Below are positions 42,186 through 50,441 of a stretch of DNA of 50,965 nt, piece by piece. The notes below the pieces were generated by a model. It made no database searches. It had not been told where the DNA came from and saw only the letters and a program-made list of their open reading frames with translations. Made by a program: the position numbers and the translations under genes. Within the stretch, counting starts at the first letter, position 1; every line of letters starts with the position of its first letter. The DNA comes from an uncultured Alphaproteobacteria bacterium (GTDB lineage: Bacteria; Pseudomonadota; Alphaproteobacteria; RF32; CAG-239), in the NCBI GenBank assembly GCA_944393205.1, contig CALXZI010000008.1, positions 1 through 50,965 on the forward strand. The letters run 5' to 3'.

Positions 42186-42281
42186 CAAAAGAACTCCTAA
42201 AATTGCAAAAATACCTATTTGCTCGTCATTCTAAACCGTTTTTTTTTTTTGCAATTTTAAAGAGTCTCGTGGGGATAACTT
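42186..42281 (-). repeat. Conserved leader of prepilin-like gene, copy 3
   Basis: Same element as 6213-6316 and 27787-27885. The box AAAGAGTCTCGTGGGGATAA is at 42259-42278 and the homopolymer is 12 T on the plus strand (42239-42250). Outside this block the sequences of the three copies are unrelated. Confidence 0.8.
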
Positions 42282-42403
42282 GCGCGTAGCAGGTGTTTTT
42301 TTATCTTTTTTTCATAAATTGTTAACCGCTTGCAAAAAGATAATGACAAACCGTTGAAAGTCGTTAATATAAAGTCATTATTTTATAATAATGAGGAAAA
42401 ATG

Positions 42404-43114
42404 ATGCAGCCTTTGTATAAACGAATACTATTAAAAATCTCCGGCGAAGGTTTGATGGGTGAACGCGAGTTCGGAATGTCGGCAGAGGTCATAGCGGGTC
42501 TTGCCGCACAAATCAAACAAATTCGTGGATTAGGTGTTGATGTGTGTATTGTTGTCGGTGGCGGCAACATCTTTCGCGGTGCCAAAGAGGCGTCCAAGGG
42601 GATAAATCGCAGTGTGGCTGATCAGGTCGGCATGCTGGCTACCATTATGAATGCGCTTTACCTGCAAGACGCGTTGGAAAAAATCGGCATAGATGTTCGG
42701 GTTATGTCCGGTTTAAGCGTGCCGCAGGTGTGCGAGCCTTATATGTATCGCAAAGCATTGCAACATCTTGCGAAAGGCCGCGTAATTATTTTTGCGGCCG
42801 GTACCGGCAATCCGTATTTTACGACCGATACCGGAGCGGCGTTGCGTGCTTCGGAGATGCAGTGCGATGCCTTGCTCAAATCAACACAGGTTGATGGCGT
42901 TTATGATGCCGACCCGCGTCAAAATCCGGATGCTCGGCGTTTTGAAACTATCGGCTATGATGAGGTAATTGAAAAACGTTTAGGGATTATGGATACGGCG
43001 GCGGTGGTTCTCGCTAAAGAAAGCAAAGTGCCGATAATTGTGTTCAGCCAAAAAGAAAAGGATTCTTTGTTGAATGTGGTTTGCGGTCATGGAAAATATA
43101 CGATAATCAAATAA
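42404..43114 (+). CDS. pyrH: Uridylate kinase
   Basis: A 236-residue UMP kinase of the amino-acid-kinase fold, making UDP for pyrimidine nucleotides. Typical features: YKRILLKISGEGLMG, CIVVGGGNIFRGA, RAGAGNPYF-like sequence (FAAGTGNPYFTTDTGAALRA), and LLKSTQVDGVYDADP. The second ATG of an ATGATG pair is preferred because GAGG is then 7 bases upstream; the first (42401) is only 4 away. It heads an envelope operon with frr, uppS, cdsA, rseP, bamA, lpxD and fabZ, the standard alphaproteobacterial order except that dxr is missing. Confidence 0.96.
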   Translation: MQPLYKRILLKISGEGLMGEREFGMSAEVIAGLAAQIKQIRGLGVDVCIVVGGGNIFRGAKEASKGINRSVADQVGMLATIMNALYLQDALEKIGIDVRVMSGLSVPQVCEPYMYRKALQHLAKGRVIIFAAGTGNPYFTTDTGAALRASEMQCDALLKSTQVDGVYDADPRQNPDARRFETIGYDEVIEKRLGIMDTAAVVLAKESKVPIIVFSQKEKDSLLNVVCGHGKYTIIK

Positions 43115-43131
43115 AAATTGCAGAGGTAGTT

Positions 43132-43695
43132 ATGTCAGATTTTAATGAAATTAAAAACGATGCCAAAAATAGAATGGATAAGACTTTGGAATCTTTGCGG
43201 GCTGATTTTGGCAGCCTGCGTGCCGGACGGGCGCATGCCAGTTTGCTGGACGGTATCATGGTTGAAGCCTATGGCAGTTTTACGCCGATTTCACAAGTGG
43301 GAACGGTGAATGTTCCGGATCCGCGTACCTTGTCGGTCAGCGTGTGGGATAAGAGCTTGGCTAAAAGTGTGGAAAAGGCTTTGCGTGAAAGTGATTTAGG
43401 GTTAAATCCGGTTTCTGATGGTGCGCTTATCCGTATTCCGATTCCGCCATTGAGCGAGGAGCGCCGCAAAGAATTGGTTAAAGTTGCCGGAAAATACGCC
43501 GAACAAAATAAGGTGGCGATTCGCAATATTCGCCGCGATGCGTTGGATGAAGTCAAAAAGTTGAAAAAAGACAATCTGATTTCGGAAGATGAGGAAAAGC
43601 GCTTTGAAAATGAAATTCAAAAACTAACCGACGATTCTATCAAAAAAATTGATGAGGCGTTGGAAAATAAAGAAAAAGACATTATGCAGGTTTAG
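43132..43695 (+). CDS. frr: Ribosome recycling factor
   Basis: A 187-residue two-domain factor that splits post-termination ribosomes with EF-G. The three-helix bundle includes RADFGSLRAGRAHASLLDGI and VRRDALDEVKKLKKD-like sequence (NIRRDALDEVKKLKKDNLIS). The small domain has VNVPDPRTLSVSVWDKSL and LIRIPIPPLSEERRKEL. The ATG at 43132 (MSDFNE) has AGAGG upstream, 17 bases after pyrH; a longer in-frame reading overlaps pyrH and is rejected. Confidence 0.97.
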   Translation: MSDFNEIKNDAKNRMDKTLESLRADFGSLRAGRAHASLLDGIMVEAYGSFTPISQVGTVNVPDPRTLSVSVWDKSLAKSVEKALRESDLGLNPVSDGALIRIPIPPLSEERRKELVKVAGKYAEQNKVAIRNIRRDALDEVKKLKKDNLISEDEEKRFENEIQKLTDDSIKKIDEALENKEKDIMQV

Positions 43696-43705
43696 GACTT
43701 TTAAC

Positions 43706-44407
43706 GTGACGAATAAGCTGGAACACATTGCTGTTATTATGGACGGCAACGGTCGCTGGGCGGCCAAACGCGGTTTGCCGCGCAATGCAGGGCATAAAAA
43801 AGGTGCCGAAGTTGTCATAGAAGTGGCAAAGGCAGCCAAAGAACTCGGCGTAAAATTTTTAACATTGTATGCCTTTTCAACTGAAAATTGGAAACGCAGT
43901 CGTGAAGAAGTAGATGGTTTGATGAATTTATTGCGAGAATATTTGGCTAAAGACTTTAAGGAGCTGAAGGAAAATGATGTCCGGATTCGTTTTATCGGCG
44001 AACGTCAGATGCTGGCTGATGATATTGTTGCAAAAATGGAAGAGCTGGAAAAATCCACGGCGCAAAACAAAAGTTTGGGGTTGCAGATTGCTTTAAGTTA
44101 TGGTTCCAGACAGGAAATTTTGCATGCGGTTAAGCAAATTGCCGCTGAAGTGAAATCTGGCGATATTTCATTAAAAGATATTGATGAACAAACTTTTTCT
44201 GCTATGCTCTATACAGCCGGTGTCCCCGATCCGGATTTGGTTATACGCACCAGCGGTGAGCAGCGGATTAGTAATTATCTGTTGTGGCAAATAGCCTATG
44301 CCGAGTTTTTCTTTACAAAAACTTTATGGCCGGACTTTAACAAAAACGAACTGCGGGAAATAATTGAAAATTATCAAACAAGGGAGAGAAGATATGGGAA
44401 AGCCTGA
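43706..44407 (+). CDS. uppS: Undecaprenyl diphosphate synthase
   Basis: A 233-residue cis-prenyltransferase making the C55 lipid carrier for cell-wall precursors. Signature stretches: HIAVIMDGNGRWAAKRGLPR with the catalytic Asp, NAGHKKGAE, LYAFSTENWKRSREEV and DLVIRTSGEQRISNYLLWQ. The GTG at 43706 (VTNKLEH) follows AGGA by 8 bases; an earlier in-frame ATG lies inside frr and is rejected. It overlaps cdsA by 14 bases. Confidence 0.95.
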   Translation: MTNKLEHIAVIMDGNGRWAAKRGLPRNAGHKKGAEVVIEVAKAAKELGVKFLTLYAFSTENWKRSREEVDGLMNLLREYLAKDFKELKENDVRIRFIGERQMLADDIVAKMEELEKSTAQNKSLGLQIALSYGSRQEILHAVKQIAAEVKSGDISLKDIDEQTFSAMLYTAGVPDPDLVIRTSGEQRISNYLLWQIAYAEFFFTKTLWPDFNKNELREIIENYQTRERRYGKA

Positions 44408-45239
44408 AGCGAAAAATGAAAAGAAACTCGGTTCATTGGCAAAACGTACGGCGGCAGCGCTTGTCATGCTGCCGATAGTGATTGGCTCGTTGTGGATGGG
44501 ATATCCTTTTGTTGATGTGTTAACCTTAATTGTCGGCGTTTTGTTGGCTTGGGAATGGAGCAACATGGTTCCCAATCGCAATGCTTCCACTTATATGGCG
44601 GCTTATATAGTTTCGTTAGCGGTTGCTTTGCTAGTGTATGATATGAAAGCCGTTTGTGTAACGATGGCATTGGCGTGTTTTTATGTATGGGCAAAAGCTC
44701 GTCGTGAACAACATTGCTGGTTGTTGGTGTTGGGCGTCCCTTATATTTCTGTTGGTGTCGGCGCGCTTTTGTGGCTGTATCGTGATGTCTTCATTTATCA
44801 TCCTTATAATTTTTATATGACGCTGTGGTTTTTTATTATGGTTTGGGCCATGGATATCGGGGGCTATATTGTCGGCAGTACGCTCAAGGGGCCAAAACTG
44901 GCGCCTAAAATCAGTCCCAACAAAACATGGGCCGGATTAATCGGCGGCGTGTTCTTTGCTGTTTTAGCAAGTTTGTTATATTTTTACATTTTATCTTTGC
45001 CCGGAATTATGAAGGTGAATGCTGATGTTCAGACGTTTTTTGCTGTTTTGGGCGGTGCAATTGCAGCCTTCTCGCAAATCGGCGATTTGATTGAATCTGC
45101 CATCAAGCGCAGGCTCGGTTTGAAAGATGCCAGCAATATAATCCCCGGCCATGGCGGTGTTTTTGACAGAGTTGACGGGTTGATTTTTGCGGCACCGTTT
45201 GTTTGCTGGTTGTTTGCATACGGCTTATGGCTTTTCTAA
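44394..45239 (+). CDS. cdsA: Phosphatidate cytidylyltransferase
   Basis: A 281-residue integral membrane enzyme making CDP-diacylglycerol, the precursor used by PgsA at 2.9 kb. About seven hydrophobic segments. The CDS signature is complete: SQIGDLIESAIKRRLGLKDA, then PGHGGVFDRVDGLIFAAPF. KISPNKTWAGLIGGV is also typical. The ATG at 44394 (MGKPEAK) overlaps the uppS end and has GAGAGAAG upstream. The next gene is rseP only 20 bases on; dxr, normally between them in related bacteria, is not here. Confidence 0.95.
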   Translation: MGKPEAKNEKKLGSLAKRTAAALVMLPIVIGSLWMGYPFVDVLTLIVGVLLAWEWSNMVPNRNASTYMAAYIVSLAVALLVYDMKAVCVTMALACFYVWAKARREQHCWLLVLGVPYISVGVGALLWLYRDVFIYHPYNFYMTLWFFIMVWAMDIGGYIVGSTLKGPKLAPKISPNKTWAGLIGGVFFAVLASLLYFYILSLPGIMKVNADVQTFFAVLGGAIAAFSQIGDLIESAIKRRLGLKDASNIIPGHGGVFDRVDGLIFAAPFVCWLFAYGLWLF

Positions 45240-45259
45240 AAAGCGGCAGGTAAAAGAAA

Positions 45260-46396
45260 ATGGAATGGTTTTTTAATATTTTTTATTATGTCTTGCCTTT
45301 TTTGGTTTTATTGGGCGTGCTGGTTTTTGTGCACGAATTCGGACATTTTATCGTTGCGCGGTTGGTCGGCGTTGAGGTTAGTGCTTTTTCCATCGGCTTT
45401 GGTAAAGAGCTGTGGGGCAGAGTAGATAAAAAGGGGACGCGTTGGAAAATCTCGGCCATACCGTTAGGTGGTTATTGCCAGTTTTTAGGTGATGCCGATG
45501 CTTCATCCACCACAACGGATAATCAGGTGGTCACGCTTTCGGAAGATCAGAAAAAAAGAGCGTTTCCGTACCAAAGTCCGGTTAAAAAATTGGCGATTGT
45601 CTTGGCTGGTCCGGGGTTTAACTATCTGTTTGCAATTCTGATTTACACGGCTTTATTTGCAACGTTGGGTACATTTACGTTTCCGCCGATTGTCGGGGAA
45701 GCGGTACCGGAAGGCGCCGCGGCACAGGCTGGTATTATGAAAGGCGACCGCATATTAACAATCAACGGTCAAAAAATTTCCGATTTTTCGGAAATATCAA
45801 GAGAGGTGGCAATGGCTGCCGATCGGCAGGTGGATATAGATGTCCGTCGCGGCGATGAAGTGCTGAATTTTAGATTTCCTTTAACGGAAATCACTATGGA
45901 GCAAAGCGATGGCACAACCACCAAGCAGTATATGTTGGGCATCAAATCCGTTACCACGATTGAGAGCGGACATAAGCGTGTTTCTCTACCCAAAGCTTTT
46001 GTTTTGGCTGTTGATGAAACTTGGGAAGTGACAATCACGACGTTACGTGGTGTCGGCCAAATGCTGACCGGCAAACGTAGCGGTGAAGATGTCGGCGGTG
46101 TTATTCGCATTGCCGAAATGACCGGAGATATCAGTAAAAGCCAAGGATGGCTTGATTTCGTTGTGTTTATGGCTTTGCTTTCCATAAATTTAGGCCTGAT
46201 TAACTTATTTCCGATTCCGGTTTTAGATGGTGGTAACGTGGTAATTTACTTATTGGAAATTATCAGCGGTCGGGAGATAAACGATCGTGCAAAGGAATAT
46301 TTATTTCGTTTCGGTTTGTCGTTGTTGGTGGCTTTAATGATATTTGCCACATGGAATGACGTTGTACACTTGTTTGATCGGTGGTTTAACACTTAA
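45260..46396 (+). CDS. rseP: Site-2 protease RseP
   Basis: A 378-residue intramembrane zinc metalloprotease that cleaves anti-sigma factors and leftover signal peptides. Zinc motif HEFGH at residues 25-29 in the first membrane segment; second motif LINLFPIPVLDGG supplies the Asp ligand. One periplasmic PDZ domain (about 125-205: PPIVGEAVPEGAAAQAGIMK GDRI). E. coli RseP has two PDZ domains, so this is the shorter single-PDZ form common in alphaproteobacteria. It is followed 14 bases later by bamA. Confidence 0.95.
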   Translation: MEWFFNIFYYVLPFLVLLGVLVFVHEFGHFIVARLVGVEVSAFSIGFGKELWGRVDKKGTRWKISAIPLGGYCQFLGDADASSTTTDNQVVTLSEDQKKRAFPYQSPVKKLAIVLAGPGFNYLFAILIYTALFATLGTFTFPPIVGEAVPEGAAAQAGIMKGDRILTINGQKISDFSEISREVAMAADRQVDIDVRRGDEVLNFRFPLTEITMEQSDGTTTKQYMLGIKSVTTIESGHKRVSLPKAFVLAVDETWEVTITTLRGVGQMLTGKRSGEDVGGVIRIAEMTGDISKSQGWLDFVVFMALLSINLGLINLFPIPVLDGGNVVIYLLEIISGREINDRAKEYLFRFGLSLLVALMIFATWNDVVHLFDRWFNT

Positions 46397-46410
46397 AAAG
46401 GGATTTTATC

Positions 46411-48672
46411 ATGAAAAAACAATGGTTTTTTACGGTTCTGACGACATGCTTTTTATCTGGTAATGTATGGGCAGCGGATTTTTACGTGCGCCGGATAGAT
46501 GTTAACGGTTTACAGCGTGTGGAAAAAGAAACCGTTTTGGCATATTTGGATGTTCAGAGTGATAAAAATGTTTCGCAAGAGCAAATGGATGCGGCGTTTA
46601 AAAATTTATATGCGACCGGTTTGTTTGCCGACATTAAAATGGATATGGCCGCAAACGGAGTTTTGAAATTAACCGTGGTTGAAAATCCGCTAATCGGAGA
46701 AAGAGCTTTTGATGGTAATAAAAAGCTTGATGATAAGATTTTAGAAACCGAGGTACAAAGCGCGCCCAATACCATATACAACCGCGCTAAAGTGCAACAA
46801 GACGTCCGCCGCATTTTGGAAGTGTATAAAAGAGCCGGTCGCTATGCGGTTGAAGTTGAACCCAAAATGATAGAACGTGATGAAAACCGTGTTGATTTGA
46901 TTTTTGAAATTGATGAGGGGCCGGAAGCCAAAATCAATAAAATTAATTTCTTTGGCAATAAGCATTATTCTTCGCCGGACTTGCAAGAGGTTATCATGAG
47001 TAAAGAGAGCCGCTGGTATCGGATTTTTTCCAGTGCCGAAACTTATGATGCTGAAAAAATGAATTATGATAAAGAGCTGTTGCGTCGGTTTTATCATCAG
47101 CGCGGATATGCCGATTTTCGCGTTGTGTCGGCAGTGGCGGAGCTGGCGCCGAATAAAAAGTCTTTTATTCTTAATTTTACGTTAGAAGAAGGAAAGCGCT
47201 ATAAAATTGGTGAAATAAAAGTGGATTCGGCCATAAGTGATGTTCCGGTTGAAAAACTGTTCCGTGAGGTAACATTTAAATCCGGCAGTTGGTATAATGC
47301 CGATGAGGTTGAAAAATCAATATCCGGCATTACCGATGAACTGGGCAGAAGAGGCTTTGTTTTTGTTGATGTTTTGCCGGTTTTAAATAGAAATACCGAA
47401 AGCAATACCATGGATGTGATGTTTAAGATTAAGGAAGGTGAACGCACGTTTGTCAACCGAATTAACATTTCCGGTAACGCACATACATTAGATGAGGTTA
47501 TTCGCAGAGAGTTCCGCTTGGATGAAGGCGATGCTTTCAATGTTTCCAAAATTCAAGATTCGCGCCGTAATATTGAAAATTTGAATTATTTTAGCAAGGT
47601 GGATATTCAATCCGTGCCGGTAGATGCCAGCAAGGCGGACATTAATGTTGATGTTGAAGAAAAATCCACCGGATATTTCAATATCGGCATCGGTTATTCA
47701 ACCGTGAACGGCGCTTTAATTCAAGGCGGCATCACTGAAAATAATTTTCAGGGAAAGGGTCAGCAATTAAGCGTTGACGGTAGCGTTTCCGAACGTTCTA
47801 AAGATTATTCCATGAGTTTTACCGAGCCATACTTTTTAGGCCGACGTTTAAGTGCCGGTGCTGATATCTTTTACAGTGATGAAGATTATCAAGACGAAAG
47901 CTCGTATGACAGTTCATCAACCGGTGCCAGAATCCGTTTTGGTTGGAATTATACGGATGATTTGTATCAGGTTGTCCGTTACACGTTGCGTCAAGATGAG
48001 ATTAAAGATGTTAAAGATTATGCGTCCATTTACATCAGAAACGAAGAAGGTAAAAGCACCGGTTCGGTTATCGGTCAAACCTTAATTTATGACAAACGCG
48101 ACAATGCTATCCGCACCAAAGAAGGTTATTATCTTTCATTTGGAAATGATATTGCCGGTGCTGGTGGCGATGAAAAATATTTTAAGTTTGATGTTCGTGC
48201 GTATAAATTTTTCACTGTTTCCGATTACTGGACGTTTAAGTTTTATGCCAACGGTGGCTACATTTTAGGTTATGGCGGCGAAGATGTTCGTTTGTCACAA
48301 CGTTATTATCTGGGAGGTAACACGTTGCGAGGTTTTGCTTTTGGCGGTATCGGCGCACGTGATAAAGCAACGGATGATGCACTGGGCGGCAACTGGGTGG
48401 CGTACGGCGGTGCTGAAATGTCATTCCCGATAGGTTTAGATGAAGTCGGCATCCGCGGCCGCACATTTTTTGACATCGGTATGATTGGTAAGCCGGACAA
48501 TATTGATACGCATCTTGTGGATTACTCTTCCAAACCGCGTGCTTCAATCGGTTTTGGTTTTGAATGGTTCTCACCGATGGGTAAAATTGACATAGACTTT
48601 GGTTTCCCGATCATGAAAGAAGATTATGATGAGACGGAAGTCTTCCGTCTGAATTTCGGAACCAGTCTGTAA
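46411..48672 (+). CDS. bamA: Outer-membrane protein assembly factor BamA
   Basis: A 753-residue Omp85 protein and core of the BAM complex. The signal peptide ends GNVWA. Five POTRA domains fill about 22-345 ([20 protein letters not shown] starts the first). The barrel (about 420-753) includes the lid-loop motif [11 protein letters not shown], the VRGF-equivalent, and IDIDFGFPI near the end. The terminal NFGTSL lacks the usual aromatic last residue, though Phe is four from the end. It lies between rseP and lpxD, the standard arrangement, and works with BamD at 24.7 kb. Confidence 0.97.
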   Translation: MKKQWFFTVLTTCFLSGNVWAADFYVRRIDVNGLQRVEKETVLAYLDVQSDKNVSQEQMDAAFKNLYATGLFADIKMDMAANGVLKLTVVENPLIGERAFDGNKKLDDKILETEVQSAPNTIYNRAKVQQDVRRILEVYKRAGRYAVEVEPKMIERDENRVDLIFEIDEGPEAKINKINFFGNKHYSSPDLQEVIMSKESRWYRIFSSAETYDAEKMNYDKELLRRFYHQRGYADFRVVSAVAELAPNKKSFILNFTLEEGKRYKIGEIKVDSAISDVPVEKLFREVTFKSGSWYNADEVEKSISGITDELGRRGFVFVDVLPVLNRNTESNTMDVMFKIKEGERTFVNRINISGNAHTLDEVIRREFRLDEGDAFNVSKIQDSRRNIENLNYFSKVDIQSVPVDASKADINVDVEEKSTGYFNIGIGYSTVNGALIQGGITENNFQGKGQQLSVDGSVSERSKDYSMSFTEPYFLGRRLSAGADIFYSDEDYQDESSYDSSSTGARIRFGWNYTDDLYQVVRYTLRQDEIKDVKDYASIYIRNEEGKSTGSVIGQTLIYDKRDNAIRTKEGYYLSFGNDIAGAGGDEKYFKFDVRAYKFFTVSDYWTFKFYANGGYILGYGGEDVRLSQRYYLGGNTLRGFAFGGIGARDKATDDALGGNWVAYGGAEMSFPIGLDEVGIRGRTFFDIGMIGKPDNIDTHLVDYSSKPRASIGFGFEWFSPMGKIDIDFGFPIMKEDYDETEVFRLNFGTSL

Positions 48673-48679
48673 TAATATG

Positions 48680-48712
48680 GAATACCGCTTCGGGCGGTAT
48701 TCTCTTTGGGAG
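48680..48712 (+). terminator. Hairpin between bamA and lpxD (possible attenuator)
   Basis: Nine-base arms GAATACCGC and GCGGTATTC around a TTCGG loop (48680-48702), followed by TCTTTGGGAG. The T run is poor and lpxD begins 18 bases later, so it more likely gives partial termination or protects the upstream mRNA end than fully stops transcription. Confidence 0.5.
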
Positions 48713-48719
48713 AAAGCTT

Positions 48720-49733
48720 ATGATTGATAAAAATTTTTATAAAAACAACGGTCCGTTTACGCTGGCTCAAGTTGCGGAGATAACCAATGCGGTTTTAGCC
48801 GATGTGGGTCAAGCGGAAGAAAAAATTCATGAAATTGCTTCTATGGAAAATGCCGGCGCAAGAGATATATGTTTTTTCTATGACCGTAAAGCCAAAGAAA
48901 AAGCCGGCAATATCAAAGCCAAAGCCTGTATCACCAATGAAGATTTAAAAGCTTTTGTTCCTGCAGGCGTTGCGGTACTGATTTGTACAGATCCCAAAAT
49001 GGCGTTTTTGAAGTTAAACAAAGCCTTGTATGCGGAATACACACCGACAGCCGGCATTGATTCCACGGCACGGATAGACCCTAGTGCCAAAATTGGCAAA
49101 AATTGTTTTATTGGGGCGCACGTTGTCATAGAAGAAAACGTAATTATCGGCGATAATTGCCGTTTAGAAGCCGGATGCGTCATTGCCCGTGGTTGTCAAA
49201 TCGGCAATGCCTGCCGGATAGGCGTAAATGCATATATTTCATACTGTCTTATGGGTAGCAACTGTTATATATACAGCGGTGCGCGCATTGGTTGCGATGG
49301 TTTTGGTTTCAATTTTGAAAACGGCTGTCATGTCCGAATTCCTCAAATTGGCCGCGTAATTATCGGTAATGATGTTGAAATCGGCGCCAACACCTGCGTT
49401 GACCGCGGCGCTTTGGATGATACTGTTATTGGCGATGGCTGTCGTATAGATAATTTGGTACAGATTGCCCACAATGACAAAATGGGCAGGGGATGTGTGA
49501 TTGTATCACAAACGGGCATTGCCGGTAGCTGCACTTTTGGCGATTATGTGGTTTGCGGTGGCCAAAGTGGTTTTGCCGATCATTTAACGGTTGGTAGCGG
49601 CGCCCAGATTGCGGCTCAATCCGGCATCATGCGCGATATTGCGCCCGGCGCGGTAGTTATGGGCTCTCCGGCAGTGCCGTTTAAGGATTATATGCGTCAG
49701 GTTTCGTTTTTACAACGCAACAGCAAAAAATAG
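48720..49733 (+). CDS. lpxD: UDP-3-O-acylglucosamine N-acyltransferase
   Basis: A 337-residue trimeric acyltransferase of lipid A synthesis. The N-terminal uridine-binding domain covers 1-110 ([17 protein letters not shown]). The left-handed beta helix with hexapeptide repeats follows ([54 protein letters not shown]). The catalytic His lies in [14 protein letters not shown] helical C-terminal cap ends it. GGGAGAAAG precedes the ATG. Confidence 0.96.
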   Translation: MIDKNFYKNNGPFTLAQVAEITNAVLADVGQAEEKIHEIASMENAGARDICFFYDRKAKEKAGNIKAKACITNEDLKAFVPAGVAVLICTDPKMAFLKLNKALYAEYTPTAGIDSTARIDPSAKIGKNCFIGAHVVIEENVIIGDNCRLEAGCVIARGCQIGNACRIGVNAYISYCLMGSNCYIYSGARIGCDGFGFNFENGCHVRIPQIGRVIIGNDVEIGANTCVDRGALDDTVIGDGCRIDNLVQIAHNDKMGRGCVIVSQTGIAGSCTFGDYVVCGGQSGFADHLTVGSGAQIAAQSGIMRDIAPGAVVMGSPAVPFKDYMRQVSFLQRNSKK

Positions 49734-49795
49734 CTTGCCATAATCTTAAAAATATGTTTTGTTCAATTGGATTTTAAAATTAAAGAGGTAAAAAG

Positions 49796-50245
49796 ATGTC
49801 TGAAATTAAGGTTTATCATATTGAAGATATTATGAAAATGTTGCCGCACCGCTATCCGTTTTTGTTGGTGGATCGTCTGGAGGTTGAAGCTCCGGGGGAA
49901 AAGGGCGTCGGCATTAAAAATGTCACGATGAATGAAGAGTTTTTTCAAGGACATTTCCCTGGCAATCCGGTAATGCCCGGCGTTTTGCAAATTGAGGCCA
50001 TGGCGCAAACGGCTGGAGCAGTTGTCATTTCTGCGCATGAGGATTTTGCCGAGCAAAAACGCAGTGTTTTGTTTATGTCCATAGACGGCGTTAAATTCCG
50101 TAAACCGGTCAAACCCGGTGACCAACTCCGGATGCACGTTGAAAAAATCAGAGAACGTCGCAATGTCTTTGTTTTTAAGGGACAAAGCATGGTGGATGGT
50201 CAGGTTGTTTCTGAAGCTGAATTTACAGCCATGATTGTTGAATAA
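49796..50245 (+). CDS. fabZ: 3-hydroxyacyl-ACP dehydratase FabZ
   Basis: A 149-residue hotdog-fold dehydratase in fatty-acid elongation. The active site is HRYPFLLVDR plus GHFPGNPVMPGVLQIEAMAQ, giving the catalytic His and Glu. AGAGG lies about 8 bases before the ATG. It ends the operon: a strong terminator follows, whereas related bacteria usually continue with lpxA, lpxI and lpxB. Confidence 0.96.
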   Translation: MSEIKVYHIEDIMKMLPHRYPFLLVDRLEVEAPGEKGVGIKNVTMNEEFFQGHFPGNPVMPGVLQIEAMAQTAGAVVISAHEDFAEQKRSVLFMSIDGVKFRKPVKPGDQLRMHVEKIRERRNVFVFKGQSMVDGQVVSEAEFTAMIVE

Positions 50246-50271
50246 TTCATAAAAAAAGAAAAAACAAAATT

Positions 50272-50304
50272 CCTGCTTTTTTACAAAGAAAGCAGGTTTT
50301 TTTT
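50272..50304 (+). terminator. Terminator of the pyrH-fabZ operon
   Basis: Arms CCTGCTTT and AAAGCAGG with a short loop, followed by eight T (50297-50304). It lies 27 bases after the fabZ stop. Confidence 0.85.
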
Positions 50305-50305
50305 A

Positions 50306-50334
50306 TTGTATTTTAACATAATTTCACGTATAAT
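50306..50334 (+). promoter_or_regulatory. Promoter of the cysteine-rich protein gene
   Basis: TTGTAT (50306-50311), exactly 17 bases, then a consensus TATAAT (50329-50334). The transcript would start near 50341, leaving a leader of about 100 bases before the ATG at 50442. Confidence 0.6.
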
Positions 50335-50341
50335 TTATATT

Positions 50342-50396
50342 AAGTATTGTCATGGCAATACTTAAAGGTAAGACATTGCATTTGTATTACCTGCCC
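50342..50396 (+). promoter_or_regulatory. Structured 5' leader of the cysteine-rich protein gene
   Basis: Two hairpins lie in the predicted leader: arms AAGTATTG/CAATACTT at 50342-50363 and arms AGGTAA/TTACCT at about 50367-50393. They lie between the promoter and the ribosome-binding site (AAGGTGTTGGA region). Their regulatory role is inference; they match no riboswitch class I recognise. Confidence 0.45.
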
Positions 50397-50441
50397 GAGG
50401 GATTGGGATTGTTATAAATTGTTTCTTATAAGGTGTTGGAT

